Positions 24,557 through 35,240 of a DNA stretch of 64,000 nucleotides are shown here, piece after piece. The stretch is from Hedera helix (lineage: Eukaryota > Streptophyta > Magnoliopsida > Apiales > Araliaceae). The stretch is taken from positions 14,770,098-14,834,097 of the forward strand of contig OX359266.1 of assembly GCA_947179155.2 (NCBI GenBank). The letters are read 5' to 3'. The position numbers and the translations under genes were made by a program. Numbering within the stretch: the stretch's first letter is position 1; every line of letters begins with the position of its first letter. The notes below the pieces were generated by a model. The model saw only the letters and a list, made by a program, of their open reading frames with translations. It made no database searches and was not told the origin of the DNA.

Positions 24557-25992
24557 TGGGATGCTGTCGCAGACACCCAAAAATAAAACCTTACTTTTGA
24601 AAAATACTAATGTAGTAGTGAAAGTAAGAGTCGAACCCACAGAGAGTGAAATGTTTTAATAAATCTAATGTTTTCAAAAATATCTAATTTAATGGGGGAT
24701 TTGGAATTATTAATTAACTAATTAAAATTCAAGCAAATAAAACTAAATAATAAATAATAAAGATGAAAAAAATTAATTAAAATAAACTTCAGTTCCATAG
24801 TTCAGTATCCCCTTCTTTTTAATCAACAAATTAATCAAGTTATTATTATCTTTTCCTCCAATTGAAATTAATAATCCTAGATAACCGACAATCGCCAAGC
24901 TACCCGAAATCCTCCTTAAATTATAAATCTAATACAACAATCACTCACAAAAGACTCTCACTATCATACAACCTAGAACTATCAGTCTAGATTTAATATA
25001 ACAGTTGCATTAAAAATTAGAGAATTAGATTATTCCAAGCAATAATCTCAACATCGCGGACCATTTAACTTATCATCTGGATAACCATAATAATATTCAA
25101 AAGTTTGTCCACAATCAAAGTTATTTAAAATCAATGGCAAAGAATTTAATGAATCTATAGCCCTCTTCAAATCTTGTTTCGACTCAATTTCTTCTTCTTC
25201 TTCTGTCAATCCCAAGCTATGCGTAATGGCCTCTTTCAGATTTTTTTTTTTCATTGTCTGTCGTTTATGGAGTTCCCTCATCTTTACCACTGCTCAACAC
25301 AATTTCATTGTCATCCTCCTTATAATCCACCATTGTGTGAGATGGTAATTCTTCAACACTTTGCACCTCCAATTGACTGACCGCAACTTTCAGTTGTTCC
25401 ACTTGAATACTTATACGCTGAATATTCACATTTGTTTCAGTCATAAAATATTTAAACATATCTTCTATAGACAAATTAGAGTTAGAAGATTGGTTCTGTT
25501 CTTGGTCGTTGGGATATGTCTAATTGAACTGTTGGTAATTTGGCCAATGTTGACTTGCAGGTTGGTGCACTTGTGGATTCCCATAGCTGAAATTTGGACG
25601 ATCCTACCATTCTGAGTAGTACGTGTTTGAATAGGGATCATAGTTCCCTTGCGGTCCAAGGACACCATTTGCATCATTTACTTGTCCATATGACTCCTCT
25701 CGAAGTATTGGACACAACTCCGTTGGATGTCCTACTATGGGAAAAATCCTACAAGCCTTCATTAGTTGTCCTCTACCTGCAGCCCAAGCATAGATAACAG
25801 AAGTTTGTTCATTAACTTGTTGTTGAAGAGAAGAAATTTTTACGTATTAAAATAATCATCGTTTTGGTTCCAAGTCATGATTTTCTTGTTCACCTGTACA
25901 CTCAATTAAACTATGAAAATACAAAAATAAAATAAATAAATAAACAAAGAATGAATTAAAGCAAAACACTCCCTGGCAACGGCGCCAAAATT
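24557..25992 (-). repeat. Array unit 5 (next to the full LTR)
   Basis: 1436 bp, same layout. Its primer site adjoins the full 5' LTR, with a CCCTGG change in the usual CCCCGG. Confidence 0.85.
25048..25878 (-). pseudogene. Gag C-terminal region, unit 5
   Basis: The most damaged copy: a T-run change near 25240-25250 shifts the frame in the acidic tail, and further stops lie near 25520 and 25605. The ATG (25878) is out of frame. Confidence 0.75.
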
Positions 25993-27616
25993 TGGGGTGT
26001 TGTCGCAGGCACCCAAAAATAAAACCTTACTTTTGAAAAATATTAATGTAGTAGTGAAAGTAAGAGTCGAACCCACAGAGAGTGAATTGTTTTAATAAAT
26101 CTAATGTTTTCTAAAATATCTAATTTAATGGGGGATTTGGAATTATTAATTAACTAATGAAAATTCAAGCAAATAAAGCTAAATAATAAATAACAAAGAT
26201 GAGAAAAATTAATTAAAATAAACTTCAGTTCCTTAGTTCAGTATCCCCTTCTTTTTAATCAACAAATTAATCAAGTTATTATTATCTTTTCCTTCAATTG
26301 AAATTAATAATCCTAGATAACCGACAATCGCCAAGCTACCTGAAATCCTCCTTAAATTATAAATCTAATGCGGCAATCGCTCACAAAAGACCCTAACTAT
26401 CGTACAACCTAGAACTATCAGTTTAGATTTAATATAATTGTTGCATTAAAAATTAGGGAATTAGATTATTCCAAGCAACAATCTCAACATCGCGGACCAT
26501 TTAACTTGTCATCTTGATAACCATAATAATATTCAAAGTTTGTCCACAATCAAATATTATTAACTGCTACTTATGATCAGATAAAATATCGTTTGCTTAA
26601 TATCAAATCTTAATCTAGCTTATGACAAAACTTAATTAATTCAACTGGCCAAATCAAATTAATCAAATAAATATCATCTAATCAATTAAAACAGATCATC
26701 AAGAATAAATCTCATGCATAAAGGAATATATAATAAAACTCAATTAAAACATTAATTAAAAATAAGGTTCAACATCCCTTTGGAAATGAAAAATAAAATT
26801 AGAAAAACATAATAAAAATAATACCTACTAGTTGAAAAACTCTCTCCAAGAAATTAGGAGAAAGATCTCCCAAAAACTTCTTATCAATAATGATAGATTG
26901 ACCCTCTATTTATAGGCCTCTAACTTGTCCAAACCCTAATAGGATTTACAATTAAAAATAAAAGAAAAAGAAAAATAATTATTATCCTAACCCTAGTTGG
27001 AATAAAAATCCAATTTGGAATCAAAAAGTAGCAAAAATCCCGAAAAATCTCGTTTTTCAACAATTCTGCGCTTGCCAAACAGCACCTTACACACCAGCTT
27101 TGACCGGTCAATGCGGAACCGCGCGGAGGGTTCCGGTTCCTCTGAAACAACACCGTTTCGTCCCCGATGCTGCTGAACTGCTATCGCCTCCAAACGACGT
27201 TGTCTCTTTACTCCTTTTATGCGCGCGCGACATAGGTTTTGGTTTAATTACGATTCTGCCACCGGTCTTTTGCGGAATTTACACTTTTGCCCTCCGGTTT
27301 TGCTGAAATTACCACAATACCATTAGACTTTTGCAGAATTTACAGATTTGCCCCCGAAGCTTATTTTCCTACAAAATAAAATATAAAAATAAATAAAAAT
27401 AATATAAAAATACTAAAAATCCTAAAAACACATAATAATAAATAAAATTCCTAAAATACTAAAAATAAATAAAAACACATAAATAAAATAAATTAACTAA
27501 AATCCTATAAAACCTATTAAAACCAAAATAAACTAAATAATTAAACATTTAAGCACACAATAAATATAAAAACTAAGTATTAGGGCATAAAAATATCGTA
27601 TAATTTAGCTCTATCA
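25993..27616 (-). repeat. Full 5' LTR of the array element
   Basis: On the minus strand it begins TGATAGAGCTAAATT at 27616 and ends beside the primer site (about 25970-25990, TTTTGGCGCCGTTGCC type). Length 1624 bp. It contains a TATA box (26907-26914) and a GC-rich segment with TTTGCCC motifs (27060-27360). The array units share only its last ~563 bp (25993-26555). The opening matches the LTRs at 47203 and 54788, which also start TGATAGAG. Confidence 0.85.
26907..26914 (-). promoter_or_regulatory. TATA box of the array element's LTR
   Basis: Minus-strand TATAAATA in the context CCTATAAATAGAGGGTC, identical in context to the boxes at 48038 and 55625. Confidence 0.65.
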
Positions 27617-28300
27617 AAAGGTGAGAGTGTGCATTGACTATAGGGATCTGAACAAGGTCAGTCTCAAAGATAATTTCCCAGTGCCTTTCATACACATCTT
27701 GGTGGATAATACGGCTCAGTATGAAATGTATTCATTTGTTGATTGTTTCGTGGGATATCACCAGATAATGGTGGTAGAGGAGGACCGAGAAAAGACTACC
27801 TTTATCACCCATTGGGGCACATTTTGTTATAGACGACTTACTTTCGGCCTCACAAATGCAGGAGCCACTTATCAGAGGGAAATGATGACCCTATTCCACG
27901 ACATGATGCATAAGGAGATAGAGGTTTACGTGGATGACATTATTGTGAAATCAAGGGTGGAATCTGACCATGTGACTAATCTCAAGAAGCTATTTGATCG
28001 GCTCAGGAAGTATAATCTGAAGCTCAATCCAGCAAAGTGTGCCTTCGGAGTTTAGTCGGGCAAGCTCCTTGGGTTCTTGGTGAGCAATCAGGGCATTGAA
28101 TTGGATCCGGCTAAGATCAAAGACATTGTGGATATGCCAGCACCTTGTACAGAGAAAGAGATAAGGGGATTCTTGGGGAGGATAAATTTCATCAGCCGGT
28201 TCATATCCCATTTGACAACCACCTGCGAACCTATATTTAAACTGTTAAGGAAAGATGTTTCCCGGGAGTGGAACGATTAATGTCAAAAGGCCTTTCAGAC
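27617..28300 (+). pseudogene. Tat reverse transcriptase, core part
   Basis: It continues the RT at 18808 with RVCIDYRDLNKVSLKDNFP, then FVDCFVGYHQI (metal-binding Asp), the FGLTNAGATYQREM segment, and the catalytic YVDD (27927-27938). The thumb follows with LNPAKCAFGV. Stops occur near 28054 and 28278. All three catalytic aspartates are present, so the loss comes from the stops and the 8.8-kb insertion and not from the active site. Confidence 0.92.
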
Positions 28301-28720
28301 CATTAAGAAGCAATTAACAGAGGCACTAGTGTTGGTACCTCCGAAGGACGTGATCTCTCTTTTCATGTATATATCCGTGAACGACATGGCGCTGGGTTGT
28401 ATGTTGGGGCAAAAAAATGAGTCAGGCAAGGAGCATGCCATTTATTACCTCAGAAAGAGATTCAGCAGCTGTGAACAGAATTACACACCGATTGAAAGAA
28501 CATGTTGTGCCTTGGCATGGGCTGCTATGAGATGACAACACTACCTTCATGGACACACCACTTATTTGATCTCGCAAATCGATCCCCTGAAATATATATT
28601 TAAAAGACCAATGTTGAATTGTCGATTGTTGAGGTGGCAGTTAATCTTACAGCAATTCGACATCCTCTATGTTACCCAGAAAGCTAGAAAGGGGTAGGGA
28701 ATTACAGATCAATTATCAGA
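28301..28720 (+). pseudogene. Tat RNase H (first)
   Basis: Follows the RT thumb and connection. Recognisable segments are LVPPKDVISLFMYISVND, GCMLGQKNESGKEHAIYYL, and YTPIERTCCALAWA (the Glu-containing helix). Stops lie at about 28535 and 28697. This domain would degrade the RNA strand during cDNA synthesis. In Tat elements the first RNase H is often degenerate and a second one follows, as here. Confidence 0.8.
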
Positions 28721-28721
28721 A

Positions 28722-29215
28722 ATGCCAACAGGAGGAGTGGAGCCTTTAGAAACTTCTCTACCGGGTGAAGATATATTGTGGGTCCAACATACGAGGTGTG
28801 ATGACGAAGGGCAGTTTTGGAAAATGTATTTTGACGGTGCCATGAATGCTGAAGGGGCTGGAGCTGGAGCAGTCCTGGTTTCCATTACGGGCGAGCAATA
28901 CTCTGTTCTCACCAAATTACGATTCAGTAACTCGAACAATACGGCTGAATATGAGGGATGTATATTGGGGCTCAGATTCGCCCGCAATATGGGAGTGAAA
29001 AGATTAGCTGTTTTCGGAGACTCAGAGTTGGTAGTCAGACAGACCACAAGGGTATATGGCACTAAGGAGCTTCGGTTACTCCTGTACCACCGATGTGTGA
29101 TTTGATTAATGCAAGAATTTAAAGACATAGCCTTCTGACATATTCCTAGGGGGCGAAATGACTTTGCCGATGCATTAGCCACCCTGGCTTCGTTAGTCCA
29201 TGTACTCAAAAGCAA
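28722..29215 (+). pseudogene. Tat second RNase H (archaeal type)
   Basis: WKMYFDGAMNAEGAGAGAV carries the first Asp, NNTAEYEGCILGLRFA the Glu, and LAVFGDSELVVRQ the second Asp. This DGA..AEYE..GDS pattern is that of the additional RNase H found in the Tat clade. A stop lies at 29103; beyond it, in the same style, come an NDFADALATLAS-like segment and a further stop at 29139. The duplication of RNase H is the best lineage marker in this element. Confidence 0.88.
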
Positions 29216-30560
29216 AGCCACTCCCCAGATTGAAATAACGGTACAAAATGCCCCCGCTTAGGAAGAACATGTTGCGGAGTTATCAGAGGAGGTGGTTCAC
29301 CCAAATCAGCCCTGGTATCATGACATCCGGGAATACCTGAGGGATGGATCTCTCCCCGACCACACGAACCGAACAGAGAGGCAAAGAATCCAAAATATGG
29401 CGATGAAATTCTATTTAAGCGAAGATTCCCTGTATAAGAGCGATGTTGGCTTGGGATTGTTGCGATGTGTAGATGAGACTCAAGCACAGAAAATCATGGG
29501 CGAAGTACACGGTGGGGTATGTGGGCCACATATGAGTGGACCGATGTTAGCCAAGAAGATTTTGAGAACGGGACACTACTGGCTATCACTTAAGGCCGAC
29601 TGTGATGATCATGTCAAGCGATGTTACCAATGCCAAGCACACGGTAATGTGATGCATGCACCTCCTAATGAACTGCACTGTATGACTTCCCCTTGGCCTT
29701 TCTCCATGTGGGGTATGGATGTAATCGGACCCGTGGAGCCCAATATGAGCAATGGCCACCGGTTCATTTTCGCCATGTTTGATTATTTCACTAAATGGGT
29801 GGAGGCAGCTTCTTTCCCCAAAGTAACACAGTAAATCATAGTCAGTTTCATCAGGAACAATGTCATTTGTCGGTACGGACAACCCGAAATCTTGGTTTTC
29901 GACAATGCCAAGAATCTGAACAACGCACTTATGAAGGAATTATGCGACCAATTCAAGATCAAGCACCTCAATTCTGTCATTTATAGGCCCAAAATGAATG
30001 GGGTCGTGGAGGCTGCGAATAAGAATATAAAGAGGATTATGGCAAGAATGTCCGCCAATCATCGGGGATGGCCAGATTTGCTACCCCTCACACTGTTTGC
30101 ATATCGGACATCAGTCCGTACATCTATAGGGGCGACCCTTTACGCCTTGGTATATGGGATGGAGGCCGTTTTGCCAGTTGAGATGGAGATGGCGTCCCTC
30201 CGAATTTTCCTCGATGCTCAAATTGACGAGGAAGATTGCATGCAAAATCGGTACGACTAATTAGCTCTAATAGATGAAAGGAGGGTGGCTGCTATATTAC
30301 ACGGTCAGTTGTATCAGCAACACATCTCTCGATCGTACGACAAAAAGATACGGTCCCGAAAGTTCAAAGAAAATGACTTAGTATTGAAGAGGGTCATGCC
30401 CTATCAAGACGAAGCAAGAGGGAAGTTCGCTCCAAATTGGGAAGGACCCTTTGTGATCAAGAAAATCCTATCTGGAGGGGCCCTCATCCTACAAGAAATG
30501 GATGGCGAGGTGTTTCCGCAGCCCCTAAATTCTGACTCAGTGAAACGGTTCTATGCCTAA
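29216..30560 (+). pseudogene. Tat integrase
   Basis: Starts with a linker, then the zinc-binding HHCC region (GHYWLSLKADCDDHVKRCYQCQ, about 29573-29640). The DDE core has WGMDVIGPV (first Asp, about 29712), FDNAKNLN (second Asp; the usual form is DNG) and NGVVEAANKNIKR (Glu, about 30010). The C-terminal part has KFAPNWEGPFVIKKIL. Stops lie at 29262, 29834 and 30260. Integrase would join the cDNA to target DNA. The frame stays open to 30560, so apart from a few point stops the domain is well kept. Confidence 0.9.
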
Positions 30561-31049
30561 AAAAAAAACTCTCTTCTCTATCTTCCCTTGTAACTCGAAC
30601 TACGTAGGACCTGATCTCCGGACCTTGTGGGAGTACGTAGGCAGCCATCATGGCGCGGTCTGTTCTCTACAAAACAATAAACCTTGTCCCTATATCAAAC
30701 CCGTTTCCAAAAATCCCAAAAGCCCTCCTTTGATAAATACCTTCCAGATCTTACCCAAACCCAATCATATAATCAGCCCAAAATCCAAGACTCACTTCGA
30801 TGAAATCAGAAGGTCGTGCGCCGATATCTGTGGAATCTCAATCAAGACTTGAGAAAATAAAGAAGGCAATATATCAAAATCATGATCGGTTGGATAAAAT
30901 GATGATCCAATGGAGGGCAACGATACATCAAAAAGGGAAATGATTAAACCATAAATATTTCTCTATATATACAAAATATTTTGATTACAAAGTCTATCTT
31001 TTAAATATAATGATGAAACTGACATAGTCTATGCAGGGAGTAAAATAAT
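30561..31049 (+). mobile_element. Tat 3' untranslated spacer
   Basis: No coding frame is convincing. A short segment with GTGGGAGTACGTAGGCAGCC (30628-30647) resembles a motif I recall downstream of integrase in other plant Tat elements. Confidence 0.55.
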
Positions 31050-32692
31050 CTACAGGTCAGAAACTAGCTGAAGCAGAAGAGACAGAATAGCCGATGCATC
31101 ATAAACCTCAGGCTTGCTAGCAATCTGCTGCCCCATCATGTCGATCCAAGCCAAAAGAGTTGCAGCACTACTAACAGTCGCGGAATGGGCCCCCATGATA
31201 ACTCTGACCTGCTCTGTGATGATATCTCTGGCAGAGAGGGCGGCGTCCCGAGCTAGTACAGTAGCATCCCGCTCGGCGCGGGCGGTATCCCTCTCAATCT
31301 CAGTAGCACTCAATGCTGACCGGAGCCTGGTACCCTCAATCATCAGTCTCTGGATACGATCTGCCGAATCAGGACAAGAGACATGTACCGAAGCAGGAGC
31401 AACATCAATATCAGATCTGGGGGCTAATTCTAAAAACTATAGGGGATAACCCCATCTGAACTGGCCTCATCTGGAAAAAATCCTTGAGAACCATCCGACC
31501 CCTCAATCTGGTCAAAGTCAGCAATCTCAGGATCTCCCCGCAACCATCGCATATAATCGTGTGTCTGACCAGGATGACTATCCCTAAAATCGGCCGAGAC
31601 CCTATGAGACCAAAGATCATATACCCTCAGCATCTCCCTCTCCGTCTAAAGCGATATAAGAAATCGGTAGTCAGCTGCACCCGCAAAAAGATGAAGCTCC
31701 TACATCTGGTCAAACTGCCCCATAACGGCTAATGGATGATAAGTCGTCACCCCTCTCAAACCAGGAAGAGGGAGGAAATCAAAAGGGGGCACATGAGTCA
31801 AGAAGCTTATGAAGGAGCAATAACCCGAGTAGATCAGGAAGTGGAAGGGCTCCTCAATGGCCGATAAGAACTCCCTCCACGAAGCCGCATCAGTGCATTG
31901 CTAGGGGCGGAATGAGAACTGAATGGCCAAGCTATGGCTGAAACAAAATCCGTGCCGACGGAACTGTCCGATGGGCCTGAGGTGGCTCATAAACCATACA
32001 TATAACAAAGTGGAGCTTCCTCTAAATTTTCGGCCAGGGAAGGAATGACAATACGAGGCCGACATGTAAGTCTCTACAAGTATCATGGGAAGGATGGTAT
32101 GATCCTCCTGGAGGGCCTGAACCACTACAATGACCCGCATGTCCAGGAGATTGTCCCCGGCGGGCATATATAGAACTGATATGACAAAGGCCATCAGGAC
32201 ATCCACTCTCAAAGCGCCCCAACGTTCCTCAGATACCAAAAAATCACTGGAGAATAAAGAGAAGCTATCCACCGAGCCAAATCTATCAACCAAGTAGGGT
32301 AGAGGAACCAGGTGGCCCGAAGAGATCACAGAGAGCAGAGCTGTCCTCCGTAAGCTTGTGAAAGTCAGGAACTGACGGCGCATATGGCCTGAAGTAACCC
32401 GTGCGCAGGAACCGTCCACCGACAAACCGGTGAAACGAGCGTACTCCTCAAGGGTGGGGGTCAGATACTCCAGCCCAAACCTGAACACATGCCTATCCGA
32501 AATCCAACAACTGAGAATGCCGTCAACAAAGCCCGGCGGCACCTGGAATGATAGAAGAGACAAGGAGTGTCCCAAAAGACCTTCTGCGATGATCCGGTTG
32601 GAGGGTAACAAACTATCTAGCCACGGGCGGAGCCTGCCAACAATCCCTGGGGAGGTGCAAGGGCCCACACGAACTACATCAAGTGACGACAT
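31050..32692 (-). pseudogene. Antisense gene B of the Tat element: DUF7745-like protein with coiled coil
   Basis: The main exon (32692-31901) follows a clear splice acceptor (minus-strand TTTTACAG, then ATG). The peptide has LRPWLDSLLPSNRI and a CWISDRHVFRFG..LTPTLEEYARFTGL segment, then a helical region ending LLYVWFMSHL. The LTPTLEEY and LLYVW blocks match the plant DUF7745 and plant-mobile-domain style of protein that Tat elements often carry antisense to the rest. Further 3', other frames (31633-31411 and 31343-31050) hold an acidic stretch and an ERDTARAERDATVLARDAAL coiled coil. At least one frameshift or unseen intron lies between. Its role in the element is unknown. Confidence 0.65.
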
Positions 32693-32906
32693 CTGTAAAA
32701 CCAGTATCAAAAGACTGTACAGGGGTCAATTCTTTATCCATGTATATAATAAATCATGCATCATACAGGTTATAATAAAATAAATGAACCATCATAAATA
32801 AAGGGTTATGCATAAAATAAAGATAATTTTGTACATGACACATGAAGTGAGAAAAATAAAAAAAAAACGAGCAGGTTTAAATACAGGGATCCTAGCCTAT
32901 CCGAAT
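32693..32906 (-). other. Spacer between the two antisense genes
   Basis: 214 bp, AT-rich, with stops in all frames. It holds the acceptor side of gene B and the 3' end of gene A. Confidence 0.5.
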
Positions 32907-34493
32907 CTAGTCGGTAAAGTCTATGCCACCAATAAAGGCATTATCCTCGAACTGATCCGCATGACCTAAATCCCTGGGAATGGAAGCCTCATCATCAAAA
33001 TTCAGGTCTGGGCAGGAAAAAGGCGGAACTGGGGCACCCGATGAGTCGGGAGCCGCACCAAAATCGGATCCATACGGGTTTGCAGCATAAGCTTCCTCTG
33101 GATCCTGACCCAAGCTCCGAACGAAGGATGACAACTGAGCCAGCCGCCGAGTAAGGGAGGCAATCTGATCTGAGTGGGTGGGGGCCCGAACGCACTCCAA
33201 CCAGTCTGTCATCATCACTGACCCGGGAACCATGTTTCCAAGGAAGAAGGTGGCCCGGGTCTGAGGCCCGATAGTGCGGGGTTTCCACTAAGCACTGAAG
33301 CTATCGCTCATATGAGGGTCGTTAGACAGTATGAATCTGTCCTCCCCGACCGTCGAGGCATCTGGAAAATGGGCATCCATGGGCCAAAATCTCCGTGAAG
33401 GAGGGGCAAAAGGGATACGGACCTCCCCGAAAATACATCTGATGGTGCGTTCCCCCAAATATAGCTCTCATCCACCATAAGTCAGAAATGGAATACGGCG
33501 GGTGGACAAAGCAAACTCCTGATCCGCGGCAAAACCACCGGCAAAGCCAGCCGCCAGATGATCCACAGTGTAGGGAACTCAGGTCACGTCCGCTGATGAG
33601 ATCAGCTCTAACTGCAGTCAGCAGTGGGCAAAGCTATCTGACACTGGGGTCTCCTCAAGAGTATTGTGATTCCACCGACGGCCCCTAGGATAAGTGTCTG
33701 GACCGAGGGTAGTAACCGGCCGCAAACAGGGTAGCCTCTCCTAAGCCCAAAACTAATAAACAAAACAAGAGGGGCGTAAGTACCAGGAAAAGTCAAAGGA
33801 ATGAAACAATTGAAAGACGGTACAATAAAAAGGACTTACCAGCAGAGAGGGGTAGAATCCGAGCCAGACATCCGTCTGTCCCTCTGAGCGAAGGCGAAGG
33901 CCGTGGAGGAAGTAGGCAAATGTGAAGGAACCCCAATCATAGTCCACGATCCGATCAACATCCCGAGTGGCTTCGACAATACTGAATTGGATGGTCGAGG
34001 AGTTGTTCCCCAGAAAACAGCCCCTCATGATGGTCAAAAACAGACATCGGAGCAGGAAATCATAGGCGGATCGGACCTTAGGAAATGGCTCAGAAAGGAC
34101 CCCTCTAATAGAATCCACAGCCAAAGCTCCTGATCGAATGCTGCGGGCCTTAAAGACCCTATCCTGAGGAGAATACCCCAGCAATGATCGAACGATTGCG
34201 AGAGTGATATCTGGCTCTAGGGGAACACGAGGTCCGGAGAACTCCACCCCGGTGATATAGCGCCAATCAAGAGGGGTCAACAGCAGCTCACAATCTAGAA
34301 GATGAAGCGACTGGGTCTGGTGGAACCACCGCTCAGACAATGCCCGCATATAGCCCCAAGGACATCGGCGGGGAGCGATGGTAAAGAGTTGGGACGAGGA
34401 GAACTGAAAACGTGGAGAGAAAAAGAGTTGAAAAGTAACAGATTGCGGGGGGTCGTGATCTGAAATAGTAACCAATCCCAGCCGCAGATGCAC
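32907..34493 (-). pseudogene. Antisense gene A of the Tat element: plant-mobile-domain-like protein
   Basis: Exon 1 (about 34493-33845) has ALSERWFHQTQSLHL, LLTPLDWRYITGVEFSG and TLAIVRSLLGYSP, the order seen in plant mobile domain (PMD) proteins. It ends at a splice donor (minus-strand CTGCTG, then GTAAGTCC, near 33844). A possible next exon starts after an AG near 33748 (AGGCTACCC). The last exon (to 32907) has a heptad-rich stretch (SLTRRLAQLSSFV) and an acidic end with stop after GGIDFTD. The stretch 33290-33610 has stops. The true start is not clear; the frame has no ATG near its 5' end. Spliced antisense PMD genes in Tat elements may be captured host genes, but I cannot show that here. 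Confidence 0.6.
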
Positions 34494-34524
34494 CTGCGGC
34501 TGGCCGCAGAGGCACCTGCGGCTG
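34481..34524. repeat. Duplicated 22-bp inverted repeat
   Basis: Two adjacent 22-bp units, each with the arms GCCGCAG and CTGCGGC, able to fold into hairpins. They sit at the 5' edge of antisense gene A. Confidence 0.8.
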
Positions 34525-34606
34525 GTCTCGTTGGTCCCCTAAGTTCTCCTTTGTTACCCCGAGCCGCATGTAACTTGTTACAAGTGAAGTACAAGATTAC
34601 AGAACA

Positions 34607-35064
34607 TGACCGTCACAAAAATGACCCGTCAGAGACGATACCTGGCCGTCTAAAAATAAACGACCCGTCAGAGACGATACCTGACCATCCCAAAAAAAAA
34701 AAATGACCCGTCAGAGACGATACCTGACCGTCCCAAAAAAACGACCCATCAAAGACGATATCTGACCGTCTCAAAAAACAACCCACCAGAGACGATACCT
34801 GACCGTCCCAAAATAAAATAAAAAATGACCCGTTAGAGACGATACCTGACCGTCACAAAAAATGACCCGTCAGAGACGATACTTGACCGTCTCAAAAAAC
34901 GACCCGTCAGAGACAATACATGACCGACCCAAAAAACGACCCGTCAGAGACGATACCTGAACGTCCCAAAAACGACCCGTCAGAGACGATACCTGACCGT
35001 CCCAAAAACGACCCGTCAGAGACGATACCTGACCATCCCAAAAAAGACTCGTCGGAGACGAGAT
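34607..35064. repeat. 12-unit tandem repeat before the Tat 3' LTR
   Basis: Twelve units of about 35-46 bp, each with CGTCAGAGACGATAC and GACCGTC blocks separated by A-runs of variable length. Tandem repeats just upstream of the 3' LTR are known for Ogre/Tat elements and can seed satellites. The last unit is degenerate (GACTCGTCGGAGACGAGAT). Confidence 0.92.
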
Positions 35065-35227
35065 CCGAGCGATATGCATTCGCAACTTTGAACTGACCTC
35101 TACATGAACGTGTTGAAGTGGCATGGCATCATCTTAATATCTGTGTTGCATATGTACTGTCATTTTCATTCGTTGGGTGCCTACTTCTTTATCATGTTCA
35201 TTTCATATTTCATTCCATAAACATGAT

Positions 35228-35240
35228 AAAGAGGGGCAGC
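35228..35240 (+). promoter_or_regulatory. Tat polypurine tract
   Basis: AAAGAGGGGCAGC directly before the TGTAGACACCC LTR start. It would prime plus-strand DNA synthesis and confirms the + orientation. Confidence 0.75.

Larger units (their letters stand above)
18809..27616 (-). mobile_element. Athila-like non-autonomous element expanded as a five-unit tandem array
   Basis: Flanked by AAAGG at 18804-18808 and 27617-27621, inside the Tat RT. On the minus strand it has one full 5' LTR (25993-27616). Five tandem units follow, each made of primer site, short leader, gag C-terminal region and the last ~0.56 kb of the LTR. There is no pol, no polypurine tract and no second full LTR; the array ends at the LTR 3' end. 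Units are 1434-1439 bp and look more than 95 percent identical by eye. Either the rearranged form was inserted as it stands, or it expanded after insertion by slippage or unequal exchange. Confidence 0.85.

Noticed and set aside
30553..30852. Open frame directly after the Tat integrase
   Set aside because: It starts at the integrase end, has no domain and falls in the 3' untranslated spacer.
34607..35064. Regular repeat and spacer pattern that looks a little like a CRISPR array
   Set aside because: The spacers are A-rich and similar, the repeats vary, and the block sits in a plant Tat element between antisense genes and the 3' LTR.
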